A stretch of DNA of 64,000 nucleotides. Origin: Cyclobacteriaceae bacterium (lineage in GTDB: Bacteria; Bacteroidota; Bacteroidia; Cytophagales; Cyclobacteriaceae). Every line of letters starts with the position of its first letter. Position 1 is the first letter of the stretch. A model generated the notes under the pieces. It saw only the letters and a list, made by a program, of their open reading frames with translations. It made no database searches and was not told the DNA's origin. The DNA lies in assembly GCA_022841475.1 (NCBI GenBank), contig JALHRJ010000020.1, positions 1-64,000 of the forward strand, read 5' to 3'. The position numbers were made by a program, and so were the translations under genes. This document shows positions 23,974 through 33,200 of this stretch, piece after piece.

Positions 23974-24534
23974 CTATAAAGTTAATGCTTCTTGTTTTAA
24001 TAACCCTTTCAATTCATCCGCCAGTCGCAACCTTGCCCTGTGAATACGGACTTTTATGGTATTGAGATTTTGTCCCATCATTTCTGCCACCTCTTCCATG
24101 TTAAACTCCTTAATATAAAATAACTGAATCGCCAGCCGGTCAGCTTCATTCAACCGATTCATTGCTTTTACTATATATACCTGTTTATCGTCTTGTTCGG
24201 TTTGATGATCGGCCTGCTCAGAATACTCAATAATACTTGTTTCAATACTCTGAAAGGTGGGTTTTACTTTGCGCTTGTAACTGATAGCTGTATTAAAAAC
24301 AATCCGGTACAACCAGGTGCTGAATTTAGCCTGACGGTTAAAATTTTTCAGGTAATGAAAGGCTTTTATGAAACCATCCTGTGCGGCTTCTTCAGCGTCC
24401 GATCTGTTTTCCAGAATTTTCATGGCGATGGTGTACGCATAACTTTTATACTTATCCACCAGAGTGGCATAAAGCTGCTTTTCACCTGCCAAAATCCTGT
24501 CTATTAGTACGTATTCGTCTTCCGTTGTGATCAC
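23974..24534 (-). CDS. ECF RNA polymerase sigma factor (sigma-70 family)
   Basis: A 186-residue sigma factor. Region 2 spans about 12-85 (YATLVDKYKSYAYTIAMKIL, DAEEAAQDGFIKAFHYL, FSTWLYRIVFNTAISYKRK); region 4 spans about 125-175 (LNEADRLAIQLFYIKEFNME and then EVAEMMGQNLNTIKVRIHRA). The start is GTG at 24534. It is followed by a membrane anti-sigma gene and is divergent from the DUF6249 gene, which may be a target. Confidence 0.92.
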   Translation of the reverse strand: MITTEDEYVLIDRILAGEKQLYATLVDKYKSYAYTIAMKILENRSDAEEAAQDGFIKAFHYLKNFNRQAKFSTWLYRIVFNTAISYKRKVKPTFQSIETSIIEYSEQADHQTEQDDKQVYIVKAMNRLNEADRLAIQLFYIKEFNMEEVAEMMGQNLNTIKVRIHRARLRLADELKGLLKQEALTL

Positions 24535-24592
24535 GACCCTTGGACGCTTGATTTGATTTCGAAGTTACAGATTACTTTAATATTTTAGGAGT

Positions 24593-24625
24593 AGGCGTCA
24601 GACCGTTCAAAGCTGTCAGACGCCT
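24593..24625. repeat. Dyad between the sigma and DUF6249 genes
   Basis: AGGCGTC (24593-24599) pairs with GACGCCT (24619-24625) around a loop containing GTTCAAAGC. The sequence loosely resembles the AGCGGTCTGACCGCT repeats flanking the toxin-antitoxin pair when read in reverse complement. Its role is unknown; it could be a regulatory site between the divergent genes. Confidence 0.35.
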
Positions 24626-24724
24626 TGAGAGGGTGATGACGCTACCTTATACGAATTATTTTTATGCTGCCTGTAACCGACCTAACAAGAGCTGCGTCAT
24701 AGAGGCAAATTAACAATTAAAATT

Positions 24725-25078
24725 ATGGAAGAACCATTAATCATTCCGGCACTTGGTATCATGTTGCCCATCATAATATCCCTGGGTGCGTTTGTTATGA
24801 TTGTGTACATCCGCAAGTATGACAACATAGAACGGATGGCTATTATCGATAAAGGCCTGAGTCCAGACTTATTTAAAAAAGAACGGAATTCCTCTAGTAC
24901 GTTGCGGGCCTCCTTTTTATTAATAGGCGCAGGATTGGGTTTGCTCATTGGTTATTCTCTCGATCGGGCTTTTGATATGGAAGAAGTAGCATACTTCTCA
25001 ATGATATTTATTTTTGGAGGTTTGGGATTAGGATTAGCCTATTTGATTGAAGAGAGGAAATCAGCCAACAATAAATAA
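24725..25078 (+). CDS. DUF6249-like membrane protein
   Basis: A 117-residue membrane protein with three predicted helices: residues 7-27 (IPALGIMLPIIISLGAFVMI), about 58-80 and about 89-108. The cytoplasmic loop RKYDNIERMAIIDKGLSPDL matches DUF6249, small membrane proteins usually next to ECF sigma/anti-sigma genes in Bacteroidota. Function unknown. It is divergent from the sigma gene with 190 bp between. Confidence 0.7.
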   Translation: MEEPLIIPALGIMLPIIISLGAFVMIVYIRKYDNIERMAIIDKGLSPDLFKKERNSSSTLRASFLLIGAGLGLLIGYSLDRAFDMEEVAYFSMIFIFGGLGLGLAYLIEERKSANNK

Positions 25079-25100
25079 CTGGGTAGGTACAAAGAATTGA

Positions 25101-25237
25101 AAGAGCCAGTCTCAAAAGTCAATTAAAATTGAAATGTCATTTCGGCCCTTGAGCCGGAATCTCATTCTACCTCTCAAATCCGGGATCGTCATGCCTCAGG
25201 CTTGACGATGACCGTACGATTTTTGAGACTGCCTCTT
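25101..25237. mobile_element. Palindromic MITE-like element, copy 3 (inverted)
   Basis: Ends AAGAGCCAGTCTCAAAAGT (from 25101) and the near-complement ending 25237 are inverted repeats. Relative to copies 1 and 2 it is inverted and shorter; it lacks the CCTGCC/GGCAGG arm but keeps AATTGAAATGTCATT, CCGGAATCTCATTCTAC and the GATCGTCATGCC / GGCTTGACGATGAC dyad. It again separates convergent genes. The 130 bp beyond it hold only a weak CCCTT/AAGGG dyad. Confidence 0.75.
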
Positions 25238-25367
25238 TTTTTATTTTAACCCATCTCAAAAATAAACTTCGTGTCGACTTGAGGTTCTCCCTGCCGAAGA
25301 CCATTTTGATACCCTTCAGGCTTCAAGGGCCTCAGCCGGACATGCGTGCTGGTTTTTGCGGTCGGGT

Positions 25368-26837
25368 CTAATAAATCCAGGCAATGAGGGTTTTTGCAGT
25401 GAGATAGATCAACACAATCGAGATTATATTCATGACGATTCCTGCCCGCATCATATCGTTTACTTTCATATGACCACTGGAAAATACAATTGCATTCGGT
25501 GGTGTTGCAACCGGAAACATGAATGCCATGCTTGCACCCATGGCTACAGGCATGCCCAATAAAATGGGATTTAATCCCAGATTAACAGCAATACCAAAAA
25601 CCACCGGTATAAAAATCTGAACCAATGCCACATTGCTCATCAGTTCAGTAATAAAAATGGAGGCGGTGATCAATCCCAACAAAAGCCAGTTAACCGAAGA
25701 ACTTTGTTCTGCAATGCGCGCACCCACTGCCTGAATGATACCCGCATTGGATAATCCCTGAGCCAGGCATAATCCGCCACCAAACAGAATCAAAATTCCC
25801 CAAGAAAGTTTTTCTGTGTCTTTCCAGTGCAACAGAAACTTGAAATTTTTTAAGCTACTCGGCACAACAAACATTAGGCAACCACCGGCCATTGCGATGT
25901 TGGTATCATTGAGCAGCTCATTGCCAAAAAGAAGATTCAGAGGCTGTTGAAAAATCCAGAGCGAGCAAGTCAACCCAAAAATCAGCATCACAAGTTTTTC
26001 TTCATGGCGAATATTGCCCAACTCGGTCAGCTTATTTTTAATCAAGGTATCAGCTCCATAGATTTTATCAAGTCGGTTAGGGAAAATAATCCGGGTGATT
26101 ACCAGGTAACACACAGTTAAAAGTAAGATGCTTATCGGAACTCCAACCAGCATCCATTTTCCGAATTCCATTTTCTGATGATAAAATTGATCGAGCAAGC
26201 CAACAAAAACTACGTTGGGTGGCGTACCAATAATGGTAGCCACTCCCCCAATGTTAGCGGCATAGGCAATTACTAACATGAGCCCGATACCAAAATTTCT
26301 TTCGCCCATTGTTTCTGTCTCCGGTGAATTTTTTCTCTCAGTGCTTAACAAGTTGATAACCGAAATTGCAATGGGCAACATCATCATCGCAGTAGCTGTA
26401 TTGCTGATCCACATACTGATGAACCCGGTCGCAATTAAAAATCCAAGGATAATTCCATTGCCCGAAGTGCCTGTGAATTTTATAAGATTCAGAGCAATAC
26501 GTTCGTGCAAACGATGTTTCTCTAAACCTAAAGCAATCATAAATCCACCCATGAAAAGAAAGATGATTGGGTTTGCATAAGGTGCAGCAGCTTCACTCAT
26601 CTTCATTACACCTAATAAGGGAAATAAGATGAGAGGCAGCAACGCTGTAACGGGTACAGGAGCGGCTTCACTTATCCACCACACAATCATCCACAAAGCA
26701 ACGGCAAGAACTTTATTTGCTCCCGGTGAAAGGAAATCATTGTCCACTAACAGCAGAATGAGCAGAAATGAAATAGGTCCGGCCAGAAACCCAAAACGTT
26801 TTATTGTAGCCGAACTGGAAACGGGGTCCTCGTCCAT
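25368..26837 (-). CDS. SLC13/DASS family sodium-dependent anion transporter
   Basis: Inner-membrane symporter of 489 residues with about 11-12 hydrophobic segments. Family features include LAVALWMIVWWISEAAPVP near residue 44, the SNT motif in SMWISNTATAMMMLP (about 158-172), NIGGVATIIGTPPN, and a second SNVAL segment near 400 followed by GMPVAMGASMAFMFPVATPPN. Members import dicarboxylates or sulfate with Na+. The exact substrate is not evident, although dicarboxylate is most likely. It stands alone. Confidence 0.88.
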   Translation of the reverse strand: MDEDPVSSSATIKRFGFLAGPISFLLILLLVDNDFLSPGANKVLAVALWMIVWWISEAAPVPVTALLPLILFPLLGVMKMSEAAAPYANPIIFLFMGGFMIALGLEKHRLHERIALNLIKFTGTSGNGIILGFLIATGFISMWISNTATAMMMLPIAISVINLLSTERKNSPETETMGERNFGIGLMLVIAYAANIGGVATIIGTPPNVVFVGLLDQFYHQKMEFGKWMLVGVPISILLLTVCYLVITRIIFPNRLDKIYGADTLIKNKLTELGNIRHEEKLVMLIFGLTCSLWIFQQPLNLLFGNELLNDTNIAMAGGCLMFVVPSSLKNFKFLLHWKDTEKLSWGILILFGGGLCLAQGLSNAGIIQAVGARIAEQSSSVNWLLLGLITASIFITELMSNVALVQIFIPVVFGIAVNLGLNPILLGMPVAMGASMAFMFPVATPPNAIVFSSGHMKVNDMMRAGIVMNIISIVLIYLTAKTLIAWIY

Positions 26838-26883
26838 GATTAGTTAATGGGTAGGTATTACAAGCGTTGTTTTATGGAAACAA

Positions 26884-26912
26884 AAATAGCGAGCTGGGTG
26901 GTCTCGCTATTT
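26884..26912 (-). terminator. Intrinsic terminator of the RRM gene
   Basis: Perfect 10-bp stem AAATAGCGAG / CTCGCTATTT with a 9-nt loop; on the minus strand it is followed by TTTTTG. It lies 27 bp past the RRM stop. Confidence 0.85.
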
Positions 26913-26938
26913 AATTTTATAATTAAAATCAATTATAC

Positions 26939-27199
26939 TTATCCACCTTCAGCAGGTGCCTTTGGGTTTGCAGGTTTAACTACGATGGTGCGGCCGTCCA
27001 ATTCAGTTTCATTGAGCGCGGTTATGGCTTGTTTAGCTTCATCATCATTGGGCATTTCTACAAACCCAAATCCTTTTGAGCGACCAGTATCCCGGTCTTT
27101 AACAATCTTTGCTGAAGAGACTTCGCCAAATTTGGCAAAAGCTGCTTGAAGTTCCTCAGAACGGGTCTTGAAGTTCAATCGGGCAACAAAAATGTTCAT
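26939..27199 (-). CDS. RNA-binding protein with a single RRM domain
   Basis: An 86-residue RNA recognition motif protein. RNP2 is IFVARL (residues 3-8) and RNP1 is KGFGFVEM (about 42-49), with the usual beta-alpha-beta spacing; a short Pro/Ala/Gly tail (NPKAPAEGG) follows. Small single-RRM proteins are abundant and often cold-induced in Bacteroidota and cyanobacteria, where they probably act as RNA chaperones. Monocistronic with its own strong terminator. Confidence 0.93.
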   Translation of the reverse strand: MNIFVARLNFKTRSEELQAAFAKFGEVSSAKIVKDRDTGRSKGFGFVEMPNDDEAKQAITALNETELDGRTIVVKPANPKAPAEGG

Positions 27200-27318
27200 A
27201 CTAGCAAGAATTAATGTTGAAAATTTGATTCTGAATAGCGAAAAATGACCTTTTATAAGCTATCCATGAACAAAATAGAAATTAATCCCAATATTTTCAA
27301 GCCGGAAGACCGAGAGGC

Positions 27319-28971
27319 CTATTGCTTCATCAATTCCCGCGCATTTTCAAGGGCCAGTGCGGAAGGTTTGGCACCTGCAATCATTTGAGCGATTTCATGT
27401 ACCCTGTCCGTATCTGCTAGCTTTTTCATGGCTGTAATGGTACGATCGGACGAGTTATCCTTAAATACAAAAAAGTGTGCTTCTGATTTAGCCGCAATCT
27501 GTGGCAGATGACTAATGGCAATAACCTGATGACGTTTAGCCATTTCCTTCATTCTACTGCCAAGCCGGATAGCAATTTCACCTGAAACCCCGGTATCTAT
27601 TTCGTCAAGAATCAAGGTGGGCAAAGCTGTTTTTTCAGCCATGATGTATTTGATGCTAAACATCACACGCGAGAACTCACCACCCGAAGCAACCTGTGCC
27701 AAAGGTCGCGGGGGCATTCCTTTATTTGCACTGAAAAGAATTTCTATTGAGTCAGCACCTTTTGGGCCAGGGTTAATGGGTGTATGTTCAACAACAAGGG
27801 AAGCATCGGGAATGCCTAATTCTTTTAAGAGTTGAGTGAGTTGTTTTGTTAAGGGACTAAAAGTTTTTTGCCGCGATTTACTGAGTTCAGCGGCCACCTG
27901 GCTGAGTTCTTTCTCGGCCTTGGTAAACCTATCCTGAGCCTGTTTCAGTAACGTATCAAGGTTGCTGGTTTTATCAGCCTTTAATTGTAAAGTATTTCGC
28001 AATTCAATCAGTTGTGCGACATCTAGTAGCCGGTGCTTTTGTTGTAATTGATAGATCAGGCTAACGCGATCTTTTAGTTTTTCCGTTTGTTGGGGATCAA
28101 ACTCAATTTTTTCTTCCGCTTGTTCGACTTCCTGTAAAATATCATCGAGCTCAATACGCGCACTTTCCAACCGTTGTAAAAGTTGTGTGTAGTCGGGTGA
28201 ATAGGAAGCGATGGATTGTAGTTGATTGCGAACGGCTGCCAGGGTTGTGCTTACTGAAAATTCGGATCGCCCCAGTTGCTCAATGATTGCATTGAATTGT
28301 AATTTTATTTCTTCGGCATGTTCCTGAATCTTAAGATCCGATTCCAGTTTTTCAAGTTCACCTTCTTTAAGATCTGCCTTTATTAATTCAACTAGTTGAA
28401 AGGAAATAAAGTCAGCTTCTTTCTTGAGAGCTACAGATTCTTCTTTCAATTTTTCAAACTCGTCTTTTGCAGATGTAAATTTTTTCCAGGCAGTGAAATA
28501 CGAATCTCTCAATACCCCATTGGAAGCAAAGGAGTCAATCAATCCCAATTGAAAGGACTTGGTTCCTAATTCAAGTGTTTCATGCTGCGAGTGAATGTCC
28601 ATCAACCGCGACCCAATTTTTCGCATCACGTCCAGCGTAACCGGAGTATCGTTAATGAACGCTCGACTTTTTCCGTTGGTGCTTATCTCTCTCCGGATTA
28701 CAGTTTGTTTGTCGTAATCCAGATTTTCAGATTCGAACAACTCTTTTAGCGAATAGGCAGAGATATCAAAAACTCCTTCCGTAACACATTTTTCATTTTC
28801 ATCCCACAAAGTTTTGCTATCGGCCCGGTTGCCTAATAATAATCCCATAGCTCCTAACATGATTGATTTTCCAGCCCCGGTTTCCCCCGTAATTACATTA
28901 AGATTTGCCGAAGGTGTAAACTCCAGATGTTTAATCAGCGCGTAATTTTTTATGGTAAGATGGGTTAGCAT
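27319..28971 (-). CDS. recN: DNA repair protein RecN
   Basis: SMC-like ATPase of 550 residues acting early in double-strand break repair. The N-terminal Walker A GETGAGKSIMLGAM lies near residues 29-42; long coiled-coil segments (about 150-370) flank the central region; the C-terminal half has signature ASGGEFSRVMFSIKY and Walker B TLILDEIDTGVSG, followed by ISHLPQIAAKS. Length and motif order match RecN. It is 53 bp downstream of the DUF4835 gene and is the last gene in the bamD-rpoZ-coaBC-DUF4835-recN run. Confidence 0.95.
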   Translation of the reverse strand: MLTHLTIKNYALIKHLEFTPSANLNVITGETGAGKSIMLGAMGLLLGNRADSKTLWDENEKCVTEGVFDISAYSLKELFESENLDYDKQTVIRREISTNGKSRAFINDTPVTLDVMRKIGSRLMDIHSQHETLELGTKSFQLGLIDSFASNGVLRDSYFTAWKKFTSAKDEFEKLKEESVALKKEADFISFQLVELIKADLKEGELEKLESDLKIQEHAEEIKLQFNAIIEQLGRSEFSVSTTLAAVRNQLQSIASYSPDYTQLLQRLESARIELDDILQEVEQAEEKIEFDPQQTEKLKDRVSLIYQLQQKHRLLDVAQLIELRNTLQLKADKTSNLDTLLKQAQDRFTKAEKELSQVAAELSKSRQKTFSPLTKQLTQLLKELGIPDASLVVEHTPINPGPKGADSIEILFSANKGMPPRPLAQVASGGEFSRVMFSIKYIMAEKTALPTLILDEIDTGVSGEIAIRLGSRMKEMAKRHQVIAISHLPQIAAKSEAHFFVFKDNSSDRTITAMKKLADTDRVHEIAQMIAGAKPSALALENARELMKQ

Positions 28972-29023
28972 CCGGATCTTAGCTATGAACCTCTAAATTA
29001 AATACTAGGCTCACAGAAACTAC

Positions 29024-29917
29024 CTAGTTGGAAACGATTTTTTGATAAATATTACGCTTGGGGTCCAGCGAGGTAAGAATATCATAAGCCTCCCTGCGTA
29101 CTTGAAGGTTACCCTCCGAAAAGATGTTTACCAATTCAGAAGCTTTGGCATCAAAAAAGGAAATAACAAAAATTGAATTGGGATAGATCGTCCACACTTT
29201 TTTGATCTCCTTTAATATGCCCAATACGATCTCACGACTTTGATCAGGCGATTTGTCAAAAGTATCAAGAGCCAGACGATGGTAACGATAGGTGCTTTTT
29301 CGGATATCCACCATTTGTGGGTTGTTCATATTTTCAATCAAGGCATACCGGTTACGATTGTTGCCTAATGCAGCCCAGCCGGCCCGGTTGGCAGTTTGTG
29401 CATTGTTAACAACGATAAGTGCTCGCTGAACATAACTGCTGCCACCCATTTCACTAAACGAATCATAGTCCATCGCCAGTACCACATAGGCATAAAATGC
29501 CAGCATGGATGTAAGATTGGCTATGTAAGTATTATCGTTGTATTCCAGAGGAAGCGATTCGATATATTCAAACTCCCAATCCCGGTCGGCAAAATTAAAG
29601 AGCACGGTTTCATAGTTGCTATTGTAGATGGGTCGTGCCGCTGTGATTTGAACATTCGCAACAAAATTTCCAATCGAAGGCATTTTGCTGATGTTCAGGA
29701 ATAAAGAACAGTTTATTCTCTCATGATTTTTATACGAATCATTGGTCCATTTGCGCGTATTTAGAAAGTTGGCAAATGCACGCTCCATGTCCTTAAATAC
29801 TCCCCGGTCGGTAGTTTGTATTTGCTCAGCATTAACCGTGACTTTGAAATTCAGTTCCTGACCTAGTAATAGACTAGAGATCGAAATAAAAAAAACCAGG
29901 ATAAAAAGTTTACGCAT
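29024..29917 (-). CDS. DUF4835 family protein
   Basis: Exported protein of about 297 residues with a signal peptide (MRKLFILVFFISISSLLLGQ). The body matches DUF4835: VTVNAEQIQTTDRGVFKDME, FLNTRKWTNDSY, PLEYNDNTYIANLTSMLAFY and YVVLAMDYDSFS. This family sits next to coaBC in many Bacteroidota; its function is not known. The ATG at 29917 is preferred over one four codons upstream because it begins the signal peptide; it overlaps the coaBC stop by eight bases. Confidence 0.88.
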   Translation of the reverse strand: MRKLFILVFFISISSLLLGQELNFKVTVNAEQIQTTDRGVFKDMERAFANFLNTRKWTNDSYKNHERINCSLFLNISKMPSIGNFVANVQITAARPIYNSNYETVLFNFADRDWEFEYIESLPLEYNDNTYIANLTSMLAFYAYVVLAMDYDSFSEMGGSSYVQRALIVVNNAQTANRAGWAALGNNRNRYALIENMNNPQMVDIRKSTYRYHRLALDTFDKSPDQSREIVLGILKEIKKVWTIYPNSIFVISFFDAKASELVNIFSEGNLQVRREAYDILTSLDPKRNIYQKIVSN

Positions 29918-31109
29918 GGGTGAGTTCAATTACCGTATTAACGATATCCCGGGCTACTTCTTTCTTGGATTTAAGATTAAATTCTTTTGACTTATGGCTG
30001 GCATCAATTAACGTCACTTTGTTAGTATCGTGGCCGAATCCGGCACCTGGGTCATTGAGAGAGTTCAACACAATCAAGTCGAAATTCTTTGAAGCCAGTT
30101 TTTTTTCAGCGTGGGCTCGCTCATTTTCCGTCTCCAACGCAAAGCCCACAACGAATTGACCATTTGACTTTAACTTACCCAATTCCGCAGCGATGTCGCG
30201 GGTATTCACTAATTCAAGAGTTAGTGCCTGATTCGTCTTTTTTATTTTTTGCCCGGCTTGCTGAGCGGGTCTATAATCAGCTACCGCAGCAGATAGCACT
30301 GTTATGTCAGCCTTGGGAAAACGGGATACACAAGCCTGATACATTTCTTCTGCTGAAGTAACCGGGATGATCTCTACTCCAGGAAGGCGTGATGTAAGTT
30401 GAGTGGGGCCTGTAACAATAGTAACCTGTGCCCCTTTATGAGCCAATTCTTCGGCAATAGCGAACCCCATTTTTCCGGTTGAGTGATTACCGATAAAACG
30501 AACAGGATCAATAGCTTCATGCGTTGGGCCAGCGGTTACAAGCGCCTTTTTTCCAGTTAGTGGTCCGCTTGAAAAAAAATCCTGAAGTTGATTAACGATC
30601 TCTTCAGGTTCTGCCATTCGACCAGTACCCACCAGGCCGCTGGCTAACTCTCCATGGGTGGGATTAATCTGATGATTACCCCAACTAATTAATGATTCAA
30701 TATTTTTTTTGGTAGAGGGATGTTGGAGCATATCCAAATCCATCGCGGGAGCAAAAAAAACTGGGCAACGGGCAGATAGATAAACAGCAATCAGCAGATT
30801 ATCGCAGGTGCCACCTGCCATTTTTGATAATGTATTAGCGCTGGCCGGAGCTATCACCATGGCATCTGCCCACAGACCTAGCTCTACATGATTGTTCCAG
30901 GTGCCTGTTACAGGTTCACTAAATTGAGTCAGGACAGGATTTTTAGAAAGTGTTGCGAGGGTAAGTGGAGTAATAAAATCATGAGCCGCCTGGGTCATCA
31001 CAACTTTTACTTCAGCCCCACTTTTAACCAACAGCCGTGTGAGAATGGCAGATTTATAAGCTGCAATACTGCCACTTACACCCAGCAGAATTCTCCTTCC
31101 GGCAAGCAT
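29910..31109 (-). CDS. coaBC: Bifunctional phosphopantothenoylcysteine decarboxylase / phosphopantothenate-cysteine ligase
   Basis: Coenzyme A synthesis enzyme of 399 residues. The flavin-dependent CoaC half (1-185) has LLGVSGSIAAYKSA, the catalytic His in NHVELGLWADA, IAPASANTLSKMAGG and PAMDLDM. The CoaB half (from about 186) has ALVTAGPTHEAIDPVRFIGN and STGKMGFAIAEEL, with the later VLSAAVADYRP. It sits between rpoZ and DUF4835, an order conserved in the phylum; rpoZ ends three bases upstream. Confidence 0.95.
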   Translation of the reverse strand: MLAGRRILLGVSGSIAAYKSAILTRLLVKSGAEVKVVMTQAAHDFITPLTLATLSKNPVLTQFSEPVTGTWNNHVELGLWADAMVIAPASANTLSKMAGGTCDNLLIAVYLSARCPVFFAPAMDLDMLQHPSTKKNIESLISWGNHQINPTHGELASGLVGTGRMAEPEEIVNQLQDFFSSGPLTGKKALVTAGPTHEAIDPVRFIGNHSTGKMGFAIAEELAHKGAQVTIVTGPTQLTSRLPGVEIIPVTSAEEMYQACVSRFPKADITVLSAAVADYRPAQQAGQKIKKTNQALTLELVNTRDIAAELGKLKSNGQFVVGFALETENERAHAEKKLASKNFDLIVLNSLNDPGAGFGHDTNKVTLIDASHKSKEFNLKSKKEVARDIVNTVIELTHA

Positions 31110-31112
31110 TCC

Positions 31113-31439
31113 CTACTCAGGTTTTGCTTCCGTTTCAGTTTCTGATCGCAAACGATAATTGAGCTTGCCTTCCAAAAATTCTTCAATGGCTGTAGAGGTT
31201 GGTTTTGGCATCCGCTCGTAGTAGCGGGAGATTTCTATTTGCTCACGATTTTCAAAAACTTCTTCGAGGTTATCGACAGTCGTAGCAAACTCAGCAAGTT
31301 TGTTGTTCAACTCTTCTTTGATGTTGACAGCAATCTGACGGGCGCGTTTTGAAATGATGACAACAGAATCATACAAATTGCCGGTGGGGGCTGCGATCTT
31401 ATCTACATCACGGGTTACAATTGACGGTTGAATGGCCAT
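31113..31439 (-). CDS. rpoZ: DNA-directed RNA polymerase omega subunit, Rpb6-like
   Basis: A 108-residue protein with the Bacteroidota omega pattern: ITRDVDKIA-like start, then APTGNLYDSVVIISKRARQI near residues 17-36 and KPTSTAIEEFLEGKLNYR near the end. It is longer than the E. coli omega subunit and resembles eukaryotic/archaeal Rpb6 in layout, as usual for the phylum. It supports RNA polymerase assembly. It starts four bases after bamD and is followed by coaBC. Confidence 0.9.
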   Translation of the reverse strand: MAIQPSIVTRDVDKIAAPTGNLYDSVVIISKRARQIAVNIKEELNNKLAEFATTVDNLEEVFENREQIEISRYYERMPKPTSTAIEEFLEGKLNYRLRSETETEAKPE

Positions 31440-31443
31440 AATT

Positions 31444-32295
31444 TTAGGATTTATATTTTTTTAACTTATTCACTTTCGATAAACTTTCAGAGTAATAACG
31501 TTCTGCGTCTTTCAAATAAGAACTATTGGGAAAATTATCTACCAATTCTTTATAGTACTCAAGTGTGGCATTGTAGCGTTCCAATTGTTTGCTCGGAATA
31601 CTTTGATTGGCCAGAAGATATTCTGCTTCCACTTTTAAATAGGCAGCTTGCTCCAGGTATTTTGAATCCGGAAAATTCTGCTTGAAATTATCAAGGGACT
31701 CTACGGCAGCGCCATACATTCTCAACTTCAAATACTGCCGTGCATTTTCAAATCCTTTCTGTTCAAGTTTTTGCTGGCTGGTTGTAATCACATCAACCGC
31801 CTGGCTCATATACTGACTACCGGGATATCGATTTAAAAAATTTTGCATGGCATTCATTGCCTCAATGCTACTGCTCTGGTCTTTATTATGATCGGGAGAA
31901 GAAACATACAATGAATAAGCGTACATAAAATTAGCCTCCTCTGCAAAAGAGCTGCGACCATACGTTTCGTAAAAGGTCTTGAACTGATCAGATGCCAATA
32001 AATACAACCTCTCATAATACTGGCAATAGGCCAGATTAAATTCTACTTTTTCTCCTTCCGGCAAACCTCGGACAATCGGAAGAATTTGCTCAAATAGAAT
32101 GGACGATCGATAGTAATCCTTTTTAGCAAAGTAATTTAATCCAGCTTCGTATTTCACCCGCCAGTCTTCGCTCTTTTCTATTTTCCTGAAATTACTGCAG
32201 GCACTGGTAATCATAATGAGAATCAACCCCAAAATTGCCAGCCTGTTTATTTGTAATGTTCCGTTACTAAAGTGTCTCAAAATCCTTAAAATCAA
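31444..32295 (-). CDS. bamD: Outer membrane assembly lipoprotein BamD
   Basis: Lipoprotein of 283 residues with TPR repeats, a component of the beta-barrel assembly complex. The signal sequence runs to a lipobox ending ITSAC (Cys about residue 33). TPR-like pairs follow: DWRVKYEAGLNYFAKKDYYR, VEFNLAYCQYYERLYLLASD, FAEEANFMYAYSLY, then FLNRYPGSQYMSQA and LVDNFPNSSYLKDA. First gene of the bamD-rpoZ-coaBC-DUF4835-recN cluster, with a good promoter upstream. Confidence 0.9.
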   Translation of the reverse strand: MILRILRHFSNGTLQINRLAILGLILIMITSACSNFRKIEKSEDWRVKYEAGLNYFAKKDYYRSSILFEQILPIVRGLPEGEKVEFNLAYCQYYERLYLLASDQFKTFYETYGRSSFAEEANFMYAYSLYVSSPDHNKDQSSSIEAMNAMQNFLNRYPGSQYMSQAVDVITTSQQKLEQKGFENARQYLKLRMYGAAVESLDNFKQNFPDSKYLEQAAYLKVEAEYLLANQSIPSKQLERYNATLEYYKELVDNFPNSSYLKDAERYYSESLSKVNKLKKYKS

Positions 32296-32318
32296 GGGTT
32301 GCGGTCTAATTAAGCCTG

Positions 32319-32348
32319 CAAATATACGACATGAGGGTAAAATAGCAA
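32319..32348 (-). promoter_or_regulatory. Promoter of the bamD operon
   Basis: On the minus strand, TTG (32346-32348), 19 bases, then TATATTTG (32319-32326): a good match to the Bacteroidota TTTG-N19-TAnnTTTG arrangement. The -7 box ends 23 bp before the bamD ATG. Confidence 0.6.
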
Positions 32349-32389
32349 TTTGGCCCCTTGCTGCTTAATTTAACGAATAACCACTGTTC

Positions 32390-33097
32390 TTATTTTCTGA
32401 TGATAAGCTTACGGGTCAGAACTCCGTTGTTATCGAGGTAGAGCGTGTAGAAATATATGCCAGAAGTAAATTCTTCGGTTTGAAGTTTCACCCTGGTTTC
32501 AGAAGTGGGTAAATCAAATTCGTTCATCGGTTTACCAAGAATATTATGAATAACCAGTTTAGCTTTTACATCCTCGTTGTGAAGGCGGTATTCAATAAAG
32601 GCCTGATCTTGCACCGGATTAGGATATACATCGTTGATGGTGATGTCTTTAGACTGAAATAAAGCAGGCTTTTCTGATTTTTCGTTAATTGAAATCCCTA
32701 CGGCATATTCTTCAATTTCCTGGGGATTGCTTTTGGGGAAAACCTGAAAACGGATCGAATTCTGGCTTGTTAGCATATTGCCTTCCACTACGTAAATCAA
32801 TTGTTGCAGGGTTTCCCCTGGCTCAATCCGCTTAGAAAACTCATTTATACCAGACTCAAGGCAGGTTTTATCAAGGCAGAAATATCCTTTTTGAGTAGAA
32901 CTTAGATCGGATTGAAGTTTCCGGATAACATAGAATTGTGGCTTTTCTGAGGTGTTTTTAATCTTAATCGGGATCCTTAAAGTTTCACCAATGGTAGCCT
33001 GAAAGTTCTCTTGTGGATCTTGGAGACTGAAATTTTGGGTCAGTCCGGGGAGACTGATTATCAACAGAAGAATGATAATAACCCAAGCTCTCATCAC
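32390..33097 (-). CDS. T9SS type A sorting domain-containing protein
   Basis: Secreted protein of 235 residues. A signal peptide (1-20, ending GLTQ) precedes an Ig-like beta-sandwich (about 25-145) and a C-terminal type IX secretion sorting domain: INDVYPNPVQDQAFIEYRL, KLVIHNILGKPMNEFDL, GIYFYTLYLDN and the terminal LIIRK. It is expected to be exported through the outer membrane and the sorting domain removed. The passenger has two cysteines (CLDKTC) probably disulfide bonded. Function unknown; it stands alone between bamD and the OstA-like gene. Confidence 0.88.
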   Translation of the reverse strand: MMRAWVIIILLLIISLPGLTQNFSLQDPQENFQATIGETLRIPIKIKNTSEKPQFYVIRKLQSDLSSTQKGYFCLDKTCLESGINEFSKRIEPGETLQQLIYVVEGNMLTSQNSIRFQVFPKSNPQEIEEYAVGISINEKSEKPALFQSKDITINDVYPNPVQDQAFIEYRLHNEDVKAKLVIHNILGKPMNEFDLPTSETRVKLQTEEFTSGIYFYTLYLDNNGVLTRKLIIRK

Positions 33098-33200
33098 AAG
33101 ATAGAATGATTCAAGGGAAAGATATTATAAAAAGTTTTTTTTCCCTATCGAAAACCAAAAAAAATTCTCCGAATTCACAATTTAGTAACGATTCATTTCG

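Noticed and set aside
29396..30361. Plus-strand frames opposite DUF4835 and coaBC
   Set aside because: Antisense to clearly recognised genes, with no motifs.
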